DNA of 40,925 nucleotides from assembly GCA_019634195.1 (NCBI GenBank), contig JAHQVV010000114.1, forward strand, positions 1-40,925, given 5' to 3'. The stretch comes from Phycisphaeraceae bacterium. Lineage in GTDB: Bacteria; Planctomycetota; Phycisphaerae; Phycisphaerales; Phycisphaeraceae. Each line of letters starts with the position of its first letter. Positions within the stretch are counted from its first letter, which is position 1. This document shows positions 7,383 to 15,586 of the stretch, one piece after another. A program made the translations under genes and the position numbers. The notes under the pieces are model-generated. The model was not told the origin of the DNA and did not search any database. It saw only the letters and a list, made by a program, of their open reading frames with translations.

Positions 7383-7823
7383 TCACAGCCCGATGTCTTC
7401 ATTCCAGACATCCGGCTTCTCGCGTTGGAACTTGGCCATCAACTCGATGCAGCCCGCGTGGTCCAGGACGTCCAACTCGACGCCGCGTTCTTGGAGCAGC
7501 GCCTCTTCACCAGAAAAATTCTTGTTCTCGCCGATGACGATGCGCGGGATACGCAGGAGCAGGGCGGTGCCCGAGCACATCACGCACGGGCTGAGCGTCG
7601 TGTAGAGCGTCAGTTCATGCCAGTCTCGGCGGCGGCCGGCGTTACGGATGCAGTCGGTCTCGCCGTGGGACGTCGGGTCGTTGTTCTGCACGCGCTTGTT
7701 GTGCCCGCGCGCGACGATATTGCCCGCATCGTCGGCCAGCACCGCGCCGATTGGCAGCCCACCCTCGTCGTAGCTCTTGACCGCCTGCTCCAGCGCCGCG
7801 TCCATCAGTTCATGGTCGTTCAT
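7383..7823 (-). CDS. cytosine deaminase, yeast FCY1-like
   Basis: 146-residue zinc deaminase of the cytidine-deaminase-like superfamily, predicted to convert cytosine to uracil (pyrimidine salvage, cytosol). Zinc ligands and the proton shuttle are present: HGE (His53, Glu55) and SPCVMC (Cys80, Cys83). Beyond the motifs, the whole order of segments matches Saccharomyces Fcy1 as I remember it: GGLPIGAVL, GHNKRVQ, LTLYTTLSPC, IPRIVIGENKNF, a closing DVWNEDIGL. It is not the amidohydrolase-type CodA of enterobacteria. A tRNA adenosine deaminase (TadA) is less likely because the C-terminal DIGL tail and the GENxNF segment are Fcy1 traits. AGAGG lies about 7 nt before the ATG. Confidence 0.82.
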   Translation of the reverse strand: MNDHELMDAALEQAVKSYDEGGLPIGAVLADDAGNIVARGHNKRVQNNDPTSHGETDCIRNAGRRRDWHELTLYTTLSPCVMCSGTALLLRIPRIVIGENKNFSGEEALLQERGVELDVLDHAGCIELMAKFQREKPDVWNEDIGL

Positions 7824-7943
7824 CGCAAACCTCTTTAACCGATCTCAAGCCCAAGCCCGCGGCTTGGGCGGCGGCCGACGCCGCGCGGGCCTATCACGCT
7901 TAAACAACAAGCCAGGCAGACAGCCCCTATCCTACCCCCTCCT

Positions 7944-8852
7944 ATGCTCGGCCTATTCCTGCTTTTCCTGACCGCCTACGCACTGCTCGCCCTCATCGGC
8001 ACCGTGGTGATTGTTCTCATGATCGTCAGGCCCAGACGCAAGAGCTACGCCTACGCCGTGGCGCACGGCCTGCCAACCGATCTCGATGACCTGGGCCTCA
8101 TCGGCGAAGAGGCCACCTTCAACCTGCCCGGCCAGCATTCGACGCCCGGCTGGCTGATCAAGGGCGAAAAACCCGACGGCCCGACCGTGCTCGTCCTGCA
8201 CGGCCACCGCGACTTCACCCACGGCGCGATGCGCTTCGTCGAGACCCTCGCGCCCTTTGCCGGCCACATCGTCCTCTTCGACTGGCCCGGCCACGGCGGG
8301 TGCACCGCGCCGTGGATGACCTGCGGCAAGCGCGAGCCCGACGACGCGATCGCGGTGCTCGACGGCCTGCCCGACGCGATTCGTGACCGGCCTGTGGTCC
8401 TCTTTGGCTACTCGCTGGGCGGGCAGATCGCGGTCAAGACGGCAGGGCTGCACCCCGACCGCTTCGCCGGCCTGATCATCGACGGCGCCTACCGCCGATG
8501 GGACACGCCGATCCGGTTGAAGCTCAAGCGATACCGCGTGCCGAGCTTCCCGTTCATCCAACTCACCTGGCTGGTCTTCTGGCTCGGCAACCTGATCCGA
8601 CAATTCGACCGCGTGCAATACGCCAAGCGATACCCCGGCCCGGTGCTGGTCCTGCATGGCACCGACGACCGCATCTGCCCGATCGACGAGGGCAAAGACC
8701 TCGCCGACGCCGCGCCCAACAGCGCGTTCATTCCGATCGAGGGTGGCCGACACAACCAACTGCACGAGCAAGAGCCGGAGCGCTACGCTGATGCGTTAGA
8801 GAATCATTTCAACGTGCTGCCATCCTCTCCCCCTGGGAGAGGGCCGGGGTGA
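7944..8852 (+). CDS. membrane-anchored alpha/beta hydrolase
   Basis: 302 residues with an N-terminal membrane helix (LFLLFLTAYALLALIGTVVIVLMIV) and a serine-hydrolase domain. The oxyanion region is VLVLHGHRDF and the nucleophile elbow is FGYSLGGQ. The acid is probably in LHGTDDRICP and the His in GGRHNQLHE. Substrate unknown (esterase, lipase or peptidase). The last ten codons (SSPPGRGPG and the TGA stop) are encoded by the left hairpin of a composite repeat element (8824-8966), so the native C-terminus has been replaced or truncated. The core fold ends before this point, so the enzyme may still work. Confidence 0.83.
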   Translation: MLGLFLLFLTAYALLALIGTVVIVLMIVRPRRKSYAYAVAHGLPTDLDDLGLIGEEATFNLPGQHSTPGWLIKGEKPDGPTVLVLHGHRDFTHGAMRFVETLAPFAGHIVLFDWPGHGGCTAPWMTCGKREPDDAIAVLDGLPDAIRDRPVVLFGYSLGGQIAVKTAGLHPDRFAGLIIDGAYRRWDTPIRLKLKRYRVPSFPFIQLTWLVFWLGNLIRQFDRVQYAKRYPGPVLVLHGTDDRICPIDEGKDLADAAPNSAFIPIEGGRHNQLHEQEPERYADALENHFNVLPSSPPGRGPG

Positions 8853-8966
8853 GGGGGCGGCGCAGCCGCATTTATTTTTCATCACAGCACCCGCAGCACC
8901 CGCAGCACCCACAGCACTTCCGGCCTTCGGCCCCCCTCACCCAACCCTCTCCTAGGGGGAGAGGGG
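8824..8966. repeat. composite double-hairpin element, copy B
   Basis: The left hairpin is CCTCTCCC (8824-8831) with GGGAGAGG (8835-8842), followed by a GGGGTGAGGG tail. The right unit starts with CCCTCACCC and ends with hairpin CCCTCTCC (8945-8952) / GGAGAGGG (8958-8965). The two halves are inverted copies around a spacer that contains a 9-bp tandem repeat (CAGCACCCG, about three units from 8885). The left half encodes the end of the hydrolase gene; the right half ends one base before the deoC -10 box. Confidence 0.75.
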
Positions 8967-8972
8967 TAAGAT
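8967..8972 (+). promoter_or_regulatory. -10 box TAAGAT, 6 nt before the deoC ATG (leaderless-type)
   Basis: TAAGAT, TTATGC, ATG. There is no Shine-Dalgarno. The box begins directly after the hairpin element, so any -35 region would lie inside the element's right arm. Confidence 0.45.
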
Positions 8973-8978
8973 TATGCC

Positions 8979-9683
8979 ATGTCCAACATCGCCTCCATCA
9001 TCGACCACACCATCCTCAAAGCCGAGGCCACACAAGGCGACGTCATGCGTCTCTGCGACGAAGCCATCGAGCAAGGCTTCGCCTCCGTCTGCGTCAACGG
9101 CAACTTCGTCAAAGCAGTCCGCGACAAGCTCGCCGGCTCGGGTGTGAAGACCTGCGCGGTGGCTGGTTTCCCGCTAGGCGCGATGAAGCCGATGGTCAAG
9201 GCGATCGAGGCGACGAGCATGGTCAAGGACGGCGCGGACGAGGTCGACTTCGTCGCGCACCTGCCGACGCTGCTGGCGAGTGACGCCGAGGGCGCCCGGA
9301 CTGAGTTCGCGGAGCTGGCCAAGGCCGCGCGATCGGTTCTGCCGGGCGTGGTGATCAAGGTGATCATCGAGTCTGCCGCGCTGATGAAGGACGCCGATGG
9401 CGCGCTGTGCGAGAAGCGCATCGCCGCGGCTTGCGAAGCAGCCCAGGCCGCGGGCATCGACTTCGTCAAGACCAGCACCGGCTTCCACGGCGCAGGCGGC
9501 GCAAGTGTCGAAGCAGTCAGGCTGATGAAGAAGCACGCCGGCCCAATGAAAGTCAAAGCCTCTGGCGGTATCCGTACGCTCGACGACGCGAAGCAAATGA
9601 TCGACGCGGGGGCAGATCGCTTAGGTTGCTCAGCGGGGGTACAGATTGTGTCGGGGCAGGGTGAAGCGGGCTCAGGCTATTAA
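8979..9683 (+). CDS. deoC: deoxyribose-phosphate aldolase
   Basis: 234-residue class I aldolase that splits 2-deoxyribose 5-phosphate into glyceraldehyde 3-phosphate and acetaldehyde in deoxynucleoside catabolism. The Schiff-base lysine is Lys164 in FVKTSTGF. The second lysine is Lys193 in VKASGGIR, and the catalytic Asp is Asp90 in ADEVDFV. These match E. coli Lys167, Lys201 and Asp102. The N-terminal IDHTILKAEAT is the usual DeoC opening. The length is slightly short of the E. coli enzyme but complete. No other nucleoside-catabolism gene is next to it, though a cytosine deaminase lies about 1.2 kb upstream. Confidence 0.95.
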   Translation: MSNIASIIDHTILKAEATQGDVMRLCDEAIEQGFASVCVNGNFVKAVRDKLAGSGVKTCAVAGFPLGAMKPMVKAIEATSMVKDGADEVDFVAHLPTLLASDAEGARTEFAELAKAARSVLPGVVIKVIIESAALMKDADGALCEKRIAAACEAAQAAGIDFVKTSTGFHGAGGASVEAVRLMKKHAGPMKVKASGGIRTLDDAKQMIDAGADRLGCSAGVQIVSGQGEAGSGY

Positions 9684-9764
9684 AATTTGTGCATCACATC
9701 GCGACCAGATAGGCAATGTGTACGAACTGTCATTACTTATATAAGAGTTGTTGTACATAGCCAC

Positions 9765-10604
9765 CTACGCGCGTGGCGCGGCACTCGGTAGCAGTTTCGC
9801 TTTCCATACTTTGGTTAAAAAGATTCGTAACGGTGCTATTGGTACGGCGTGTACAAAACCTGGCATTTGAAGTGAGCTTTGTAGATAATTATATCCAGAG
9901 ATAATGCCGATTATTGAAGGCTCATTATTAGAATCAATTGCCCATACTGGCCCACCACTGACTCCAAATGTGTTGTGCCCATCAATTAGGTATGCCTGGA
10001 AATCACTTCTTAAGATTAGCGAGGAGACACAGCCTTCGAAATAGCATGGCTGAGGTCGCTTAGCGAATTCATTCGCAAGGCCTGGAAACCCTGCCCATGC
10101 AACACGCGTCCCCTCAGCCGTATAGCATTCTTCTGGCGGTATCGACAGAAGGCGACTAGAAGGAAGCCCATCACTCCCTATTTTGAAGTAATCGCTACCA
10201 TCTATACAAGTTTTTGGGGCCCTGATAAAACCAATATCCATTTTTTCGCTATTTGGGCCAGTGTAATAAATAGCAGTTGGAGATCGCTCGCCAACTGATC
10301 CAGTTGTAAACTCGAGTTTTCGACATGAAGGATTTGCGGAATCGGTCCAATCAAATTGTTTAATAACGAAATGGCTTTCTGCGTTTGGTGCCGGTTCAAT
10401 TACATGTGCTGCTGTTGCAATACATGGTTGCCATCCATAATCAGAATTGCCGGAGTAGCCTATTATTGTTCCGGTTCCCGTAAAAGTAGACTGCGACTGC
10501 AAGCATGTTCTTTCGATATAAACCATTGATGTCTGTACACGAGTATGGAATACCTGCGAAAGCTCAGAATCGTTATCTCCAAATACTATGCCATCTTGAT
10601 CCAT
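9765..10604 (-). CDS. trypsin-like serine protease, no signal peptide
   Basis: 279 residues of the chymotrypsin/trypsin-2 type. The catalytic triad is visible: His67 (IATAAHVIE), Asp123 (KMDIGFIRA) and Ser216 (GVSGGPVWA). No signal peptide and no PDZ or membrane segment, so unlike DegP/HtrA it is probably a cytosolic stand-alone protease. The gene lies in a clearly AT-rich island (about 9684-10713), unlike the GC-rich genes on both sides, suggesting horizontal acquisition. Proteases of this kind also occur as effectors in bacterial conflict systems, but no partner gene lies beside it, so that role is speculation. Confidence 0.8.
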   Translation of the reverse strand: MDQDGIVFGDNDSELSQVFHTRVQTSMVYIERTCLQSQSTFTGTGTIIGYSGNSDYGWQPCIATAAHVIEPAPNAESHFVIKQFDWTDSANPSCRKLEFTTGSVGERSPTAIYYTGPNSEKMDIGFIRAPKTCIDGSDYFKIGSDGLPSSRLLSIPPEECYTAEGTRVAWAGFPGLANEFAKRPQPCYFEGCVSSLILRSDFQAYLIDGHNTFGVSGGPVWAIDSNNEPSIIGIISGYNYLQSSLQMPGFVHAVPIAPLRIFLTKVWKAKLLPSAAPRA

Positions 10605-10713
10605 GATTAGTTCCAGTTATGTGCGCCTACATCCAATCGAACTATGTTACTACAGTTCACATTTCTATAAGCTTCAACTTCGGATACATAGCGCATCTTT
10701 CAGTAGGATTAAC

Positions 10714-11643
10714 TCATTTCATCGTCGCATCGCTGATCGGCTTACCATTCGTCGTCAGCACTTGGAAGTGGTGGACGCGGTGGGGGCCGTCGTATTGCCA
10801 GACGATTTCTTTGTCTCGGTTGACCTCGAAGAGCTTGACGTCTTTCTTCTTGCCATAGCAGGCGATGACGGTGTTGCCGTTGGGTAGGCGTTGGACGCCG
10901 CAGGCGTCTTTGATGATGCCGTTGACGTCTTTGTTGGTCAGTTCCCACACGATCTTGCCGTTTTTGTCGAATTCAACGACGCGGTTGCCGTAGGTGCAGC
11001 CGACGACCGTCGTGCCTTCTTCGGTACGGATCGCGGTGAAGGGCCAGTTCTTGGCCTTGCGCCCGCCGAAGTGTTCGGTGTCGGTGGGCAACTCGTTGAC
11101 GATCTTGCCGGTTGGGTCGTACTCCTTGACGGCAAAGCCGAGCAGGTGGGGTACGAGGTAGTTGCCGTTGGCGAGTTTTCGGGCCATGCGGGTCTGCATG
11201 TGTACGTTGTCGGTCTCGGGCTGGAGCCTGACCTCGGCCTTGATGGTGCCGTCTTTGGCAACCTCGATCAGGCGTGGATTCTTGCCGAGTTCCGCGATGA
11301 GCGTGTTGCCGTCGGCCAGGCGCTGGGCGGTAGCGATCTCGCCGTTGGACTTATCGAGCTTGTAGGTCCAGACGGGTTTGCGGCCCTTGTCGAACTCGAC
11401 GACTTCCTTGGCCCAGGCGATGAGGACGTGCCCGTTGTCGAGCACGTAGCCGTCGCGGGCCTTCTTCTGTGGCACGGTCCAGATGGGTTTGCCGTCCTCG
11501 CCGAGGATGCCGGTAAACGACGGCCCGGCGATGAAGACCGAGTGCGTGATCTTTTCGTGGCCGCCTGCCAAGGCGGGGCAGGCCGCAGCAAGGCAAAGAA
11601 CAGCAAACGCCAACAGGCGTGTAGGAAGAGTTAAGCGATACAT
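10714..11643 (-). CDS. secreted PQQ-like beta-propeller protein
   Basis: 309 residues with a signal peptide (LLAFAVLCLAAACPALAGG). A lipobox-like 'AAAC' is imperfect, so ordinary signal peptidase cleavage after ALA is more likely. Repeats of the form 'VVEFDKxGKxVW' (VVEFDKGRKPVWTYKLD, VKEYDPTGKIVNELP, VVEFDKNGKIVWELT, LFEVNRDKEIVWQYD) with 'LADGNTLIA / LPNGNTVIA' turns define a propeller of PQQ/arylsulfotransferase-like style. Function unknown; no active-site residues recognised. GGAG lies about 9 nt before the ATG. Single-gene unit. Confidence 0.78.
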   Translation of the reverse strand: MYRLTLPTRLLAFAVLCLAAACPALAGGHEKITHSVFIAGPSFTGILGEDGKPIWTVPQKKARDGYVLDNGHVLIAWAKEVVEFDKGRKPVWTYKLDKSNGEIATAQRLADGNTLIAELGKNPRLIEVAKDGTIKAEVRLQPETDNVHMQTRMARKLANGNYLVPHLLGFAVKEYDPTGKIVNELPTDTEHFGGRKAKNWPFTAIRTEEGTTVVGCTYGNRVVEFDKNGKIVWELTNKDVNGIIKDACGVQRLPNGNTVIACYGKKKDVKLFEVNRDKEIVWQYDGPHRVHHFQVLTTNGKPISDATMK

Positions 11644-11675
11644 AGGCGAGGGCTCCGTGTTGGTCCTTCAAGGCC

Positions 11676-11681
11676 ACTATA
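11676..11681 (-). promoter_or_regulatory. candidate -10 box (TATAGT)
   Basis: TATAGT on the minus strand, about 32 nt before the start of the propeller gene at 11643. It matches 5 of 6 consensus bases. Confidence 0.4.
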
Positions 11682-11697
11682 CCGCAACCCGGCGGGC

Positions 11698-13515
11698 TTA
11701 CTCGTCTTCGACTTCCACCCCGGCCTGCTTCAGGCTGGTCCCCGTTGCGCGGCGGAGCTCGCTGACCGCGATCATGTAGTCGCTCAGTGCCTGCACCTCG
11801 GCGAGCTCGGCCTGGGCCAGCGCGTCCTGCCGGGCCAGCACACGGTCGACGCGTGTCGTAAAGGTTTCGGCCTCGTTGCGGCCGCCCTTTTCGAGCTGCA
11901 CGCCGGCGACTTCGAGGGACAACGCCGACGCCCGGCGTTGCGAGCGCGTCGTGTCGATCAGGCGGTAGTTTGTGCCGACGCTGCGCAGGGCGTCTTTGAC
12001 TTCGAGCGTGACGAGTTGTGCCTGGCTGCGGTAGTTCTCTAGGGCGCGTTGGCGCTCGAGGGTGCGCTGCTCGAACAGGGACTCGGCCGACCGGTTGCCC
12101 CAGGGCCGCTCGAACTGCACGCCCAGCACGTAATCGATGTAGTCGAAGTCGGTGGCATTGCCCAACGCGTCGCCCGGGTCGTTGACGTCCAGGCCGTTGG
12201 CGGTCGCCGAGGCGACGAGGTTGAGGATGGGCAGCTGCGCGTTGTCCGCAACGACCCGGCGGACGTCGGCGTCGTCGATCGCCAGGAGCGCGGTCTCGAT
12301 CTCGGGCCGAGACCGCAACGCGGCCGTCACCTGGTCCAGCAGGTTGAACGCGATCACCTCGTCGGCCGGCGCGTCACTCGGCTCGACCAGCGTCTCATCG
12401 ATAATCGGCAACTCGGGGTCGTTGATCAGACGCTTGAGCTGATCGGAGAGCACCCGCACGTTCTGCTGGGACCGCAGCACATCGGCGTAGCGCTGGTCGA
12501 CCCGCGCGTTGACCTCGTTGAGGTCGGCTAGCAGCAGGTCGAAGCCGAAGCGCGGCTCGAGCTTGTCCCGCATCGCGACCGTTCGGTCCAGGAGGCGCTG
12601 CTGCACGAGCAGGCTGGACCGGGCCGCCACCAGCTGCCAGTAGGTCTGCTCGATCGCGTTGGCCAGGTCCATCATCGATTGCTGAAGCGCGACCCGGTCG
12701 GCCTTGTTCGCGATGCCCGCCAACTCGATGTTGGCACGCGAGACGTCGCTGCCGAAGCCGCGGAGCAGGGGCTGCTCGAGCTGGACAATCAGGTCGGAGC
12801 CGTAGAAGCTGTTGACGCCAAAGAAGGAGGGCGTCTGCTGGTTGCGGGTGAGGTCGACCTGCGCGGTGACGCGCCCGCCGGTGGTCAGGTCTTTGCGGAT
12901 GCCGGTGGACAGCGTGCGGGTGTCCGACTGTTGGTCGCCGGACAGGCCCGGGATCGCGCCGGGCGGCTGGGGCGTGTCGAGCTCGGTGAGGCTCGCGTCC
13001 GCAAAGAGCACGCTGTCGAAAACGGCTTCGGCCTGCTCGATCTGCAACGCGCTGATCTGCGGGTTGAGCTTGGCGACGCGCAGGTCGAGGTTGTTCTCGA
13101 TCGCCTTACGGATCGCGGACTGCAGGTCGAGGTTGACGGTCGGGGTCTCGTCGCTGGTCAGCAGGCTGGCGCCGGGGTCGAGGGTTTGATCGGCATAGGC
13201 GTCGGCCCCACTCATCTCGTCGGCGGCGGCGATGTGCTGTTCAACGGTCTGCCGATCCTCGGGCAGCACGACGCCGTCGTCTTTTGCCTTCTTCAGCACA
13301 CGCGCCAGCGAGTTTTCAAACTCGTTGGCCTGACGCTGGACGCGGACCTCTTGGGCGTGGCCTTCGAGTTTGGCCTTGTGCTCGGCGAGCAGGGCGTTGC
13401 GCAGCTCGTTGGTGGTCAGGTGCGGGGCCTGGGTACAGCCGGTCAGGACAACCGCGGTCGCGGTGGTGATCAGGGCCCGGGTCGAGAAACGTTTGAGCGG
13501 GAGGGGGTACGGCAT
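11698..13515 (-). CDS. TolC-family outer-membrane efflux lipoprotein
   Basis: 605 residues. The start at 13515 gives a lipoprotein signal with lipobox VLTGC (Cys27). The remainder is two long alternating helical repeats typical of TolC/OprM-like channel proteins: LDLQSAIRKAIENNLDLRVAKLNPQ opens repeat one, and a second helical hairpin covers SALSLEVAGVQLEKGGRNEAETFT. It would form the outer-membrane exit duct of an efflux or secretion system. No inner-membrane pump or periplasmic adaptor is adjacent, so its partner is encoded elsewhere. An open frame extends 23 codons upstream but includes the promoter, so the internal ATG is preferred. Confidence 0.88.
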   Translation of the reverse strand: MPYPLPLKRFSTRALITTATAVVLTGCTQAPHLTTNELRNALLAEHKAKLEGHAQEVRVQRQANEFENSLARVLKKAKDDGVVLPEDRQTVEQHIAAADEMSGADAYADQTLDPGASLLTSDETPTVNLDLQSAIRKAIENNLDLRVAKLNPQISALQIEQAEAVFDSVLFADASLTELDTPQPPGAIPGLSGDQQSDTRTLSTGIRKDLTTGGRVTAQVDLTRNQQTPSFFGVNSFYGSDLIVQLEQPLLRGFGSDVSRANIELAGIANKADRVALQQSMMDLANAIEQTYWQLVAARSSLLVQQRLLDRTVAMRDKLEPRFGFDLLLADLNEVNARVDQRYADVLRSQQNVRVLSDQLKRLINDPELPIIDETLVEPSDAPADEVIAFNLLDQVTAALRSRPEIETALLAIDDADVRRVVADNAQLPILNLVASATANGLDVNDPGDALGNATDFDYIDYVLGVQFERPWGNRSAESLFEQRTLERQRALENYRSQAQLVTLEVKDALRSVGTNYRLIDTTRSQRRASALSLEVAGVQLEKGGRNEAETFTTRVDRVLARQDALAQAELAEVQALSDYMIAVSELRRATGTSLKQAGVEVEDE

Positions 13516-13521
13516 GCCCGG

Positions 13522-13550
13522 ACGATAGCCGGTGAATGTGAGTAGGTCAA
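13522..13550 (-). promoter_or_regulatory. promoter TTGACC-17-TATCGT, 6 nt before the TolC-family ATG
   Basis: On the minus strand: -35 TTGACC (13550-13545), a 17-bp spacer, -10 TATCGT (13527-13522), six bases CCGGGC, then ATG. It is the most complete promoter of the leaderless-type set in the window and places the predicted RNA start at the start codon. Confidence 0.6.
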
Positions 13551-13621
13551 TCCCTTTTCGTACGGCGTACGACCTATACTTCAAGCGGCCGGTAAAGATG
13601 CAGCATCAGGGTGCGTGCTGC

Positions 13622-13627
13622 TATGAT
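13622..13627 (+). promoter_or_regulatory. candidate -10 box (TATGAT) for the leuC-type gene
   Basis: TATGAT lies 38 nt before the ATG. A GGAG Shine-Dalgarno follows, about 8 nt before the ATG, so this gene has a conventional leader. Confidence 0.45.
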
Positions 13628-13665
13628 GCCCGATTCGCTTTCGCACCCGTTTTGGAGCCTGCAAA

Positions 13666-15105
13666 ATGCCCCGCAAGATGACCATGACCGAAAAGATCCT
13701 TGCCGCCCATGCTGGGAAAGACGAGGTCGCGCCCGGGGAGAATGTGTGGTGTGGCGTAGACGTACTAATGACGCACGATGTCTGCGGCCCGGGCACCATC
13801 GGCATCTTCAAGAAAGAGTTCGGCCAAGACGCGAAGGTCTGGGACCCCACCCGCATCCCCATCATCCCCGACCACTACATCTTCACCGCCGACGGCAAGT
13901 GCCACCGAAACGTCCAAATCCTCCGCGACTTCGTCAAAGAGCAGGGGATCAAGTACTACTACGACCCAGACTTCCTCGACACCGACGAAGCCTCCGGCAT
14001 GCCCAACCCCTACCGCGACCCCACCAAAACCTCCTACAAAGGCGTCTGCCACAAAGCACTCCCCGAAGAAGGCCACTGCCGCCCCGGCGAGATCCTCCTC
14101 GGCACCGACAGCCACACCTGCACCGCCGGCGCCTTCGGCCAGTTCGCCTCGGGTGTCGGCAACACCGACGCCGCATTCACCATGGGCACCGGCAAGACCT
14201 GGCTCAAGGTCCCGCCCACCATGCGCTTCAACTTCCACGGCGACATCCCCCCATACCTCACCGCAAAAGACCTCATCCTCGCCGTCATCGGGGACATCGG
14301 CTTCGCGGGCGCAACCTACAAAGCCATGTACTTCGCGGGCTCCGGCATCGGCGCACTCTCGCTCGAAGACCGTATGACCCTGACCAACATGGCCATCGAA
14401 GCCGGCGGCAAGAACGGCATCTGCGACGTCGACCAGAAAACCCTCGACTACGTCAAAGCCCGCTCCAACCGACCCGACTGGACCGTCTACGAAGAAGACG
14501 ACGGCTGCACCTACGACTACGAACAGACCTGGGACCTAGGCAACTTCGAGCCCCTCGTCGCCGCCCCCCACTCCCCCGACAACACCAAGACCGCCCGCGA
14601 GCTCCAACAAGCCGGCACCAAGCTCGACCGCGCCTACATCGGCTCCTGCACCGGCGGAAAAATCACCGACATGATCTTCGCCGCCAACATCCTCCACGGC
14701 AACGAAGTCAAGATCCCGACCTTCGTCGTCCCCGGCTCCACCGAGGTCCACCAGGACATGCTGACCCTCAACCTTTACGGCGAACCAGTCGATGAATCCT
14801 CTGGTGACAAAAAGGCCGCGACCAGCGTCTACAAAACCCTCGAAGACGCCGGCTGCCTCATCGGCGCCGCCTCCTGCGCCGCCTGCCTCGGCGGCCCCGA
14901 GGACACCTTCGGCCGGCTCAACGAACCCATCAACTGCATCTCCACCACCAACCGAAACTTCCCCGGCCGAATGGGCCACAAAGAAGCCGGCGTCTACCTC
15001 GCCTCCCCACTCACCGCCGCCGCCAGTGCACTCAGGGGCGCCGTCGCAGACCCCCGCGAATACGTCGACGGTGCGATCCTTACCGGCTCGGCAGGTGTCG
15101 TGTAA
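13666..15105 (+). CDS. leuC: 3-isopropylmalate dehydratase large subunit family (aconitase superfamily)
   Basis: 479-residue [4Fe-4S] hydro-lyase subunit. Cluster cysteines are Cys328 (GSCTGGK) and Cys404/Cys407 (AASCAACLGG). PDHYIFTADGK and LLGTDSHTCTAGAFG are the substrate/cluster-facing motifs. The opening 'MTEKILAAHAGKDEVAPGE' follows the archaeal-like type of LeuC/homoaconitase, which works with a separate small subunit (LeuD). In leucine synthesis it would isomerise 2- to 3-isopropylmalate. Homoaconitase or methylmalate-type substrates cannot be excluded, and no leuD lies within the window. Length exceeds the usual ~420 of this type, partly through an insert near residues 100-130. GGAG Shine-Dalgarno present. 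Confidence 0.85.
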   Translation: MPRKMTMTEKILAAHAGKDEVAPGENVWCGVDVLMTHDVCGPGTIGIFKKEFGQDAKVWDPTRIPIIPDHYIFTADGKCHRNVQILRDFVKEQGIKYYYDPDFLDTDEASGMPNPYRDPTKTSYKGVCHKALPEEGHCRPGEILLGTDSHTCTAGAFGQFASGVGNTDAAFTMGTGKTWLKVPPTMRFNFHGDIPPYLTAKDLILAVIGDIGFAGATYKAMYFAGSGIGALSLEDRMTLTNMAIEAGGKNGICDVDQKTLDYVKARSNRPDWTVYEEDDGCTYDYEQTWDLGNFEPLVAAPHSPDNTKTARELQQAGTKLDRAYIGSCTGGKITDMIFAANILHGNEVKIPTFVVPGSTEVHQDMLTLNLYGEPVDESSGDKKAATSVYKTLEDAGCLIGAASCAACLGGPEDTFGRLNEPINCISTTNRNFPGRMGHKEAGVYLASPLTAAASALRGAVADPREYVDGAILTGSAGVV

Positions 15106-15586
15106 CACGGCCCCAGTTTGCATCACTTCACCATGCGTTAGCCTCGCCCGCCCAACGCCTGACCGCCAACGCCCTCTTATCCCTCGGCAGCGCCGTCGTC
15201 GCCCTGCTGACCAGCTGGCTGCTCTACCGCCTGTTCTCCAACCCTCTGCCGACCAGGCAATGGTCTCGCTACCAATCCCGACGCAAAGACATGACCTACA
15301 CGGGCCCATAACCGCCGCCTGCCTCGCCGGCTGCATCATCACCTGGATCAAAACCGCCAGGCCCAAGCCCTGACAACGGCCCGCTTCTGACCCTTCTGTC
15401 CCCGTCCCTCCTTTTCCTCCCCTAGTCAGAAGGGGGCATTTTTAGTCGATCTCAAGGCTTTTGATCGATCTCAAAAGAATGGGTTGACTAACGACAAACG
15501 CGCGGTAAATTTAGATGAGCCCGTATTGATTAGTCTGGTCTGATGGTCCGCGTTCGCGAAGGGCCAATACAGAAGGAGATCATTTC
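15106..15586. other. non-coding stretch with possible broken membrane ORF and promoter
   Basis: No intact gene. From about 15160, one frame reads a hydrophobic helix (ALLSLGSAVVALLTSWLL) and ends at a TAA near 15310. The adjacent frame then continues with another helix (PITAACLAGCIITWIKTA) to a TGA near 15373. No start codon serves the first part, so this may be a frameshifted remnant of a two-helix protein. At 15386-15439, CCCTTCTG and CAGAAGGG can pair across a ~30-nt loop and are followed by TTTTT, a weak terminator candidate. The repeated string GATCTCAA occurs near 15449 and 15466. Confidence 0.35.
15484..15511 (+). promoter_or_regulatory. candidate promoter TTGACT-16-TAAATT
   Basis: TTGACT (15484-15489) matches 5 of 6 -35 bases. 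TAAATT (15506-15511) is a 4-of-6 -10 with a 16-bp spacer. About 75 nt of leader precede the PEP-CTERM gene. Confidence 0.4.

Noticed and set aside
8885-8917. Tandem CAGCACCCG units as a possible CRISPR array
   Set aside because: The units are 9 bp and contiguous with no spacers; this is a simple tandem repeat inside the spacer of a hairpin element.
13611-14795. 394-codon plus-strand frame overlapping the leuC-type gene
   Set aside because: Arg/Pro/His-rich shadow of the dehydratase in another frame, with no recognisable motif.
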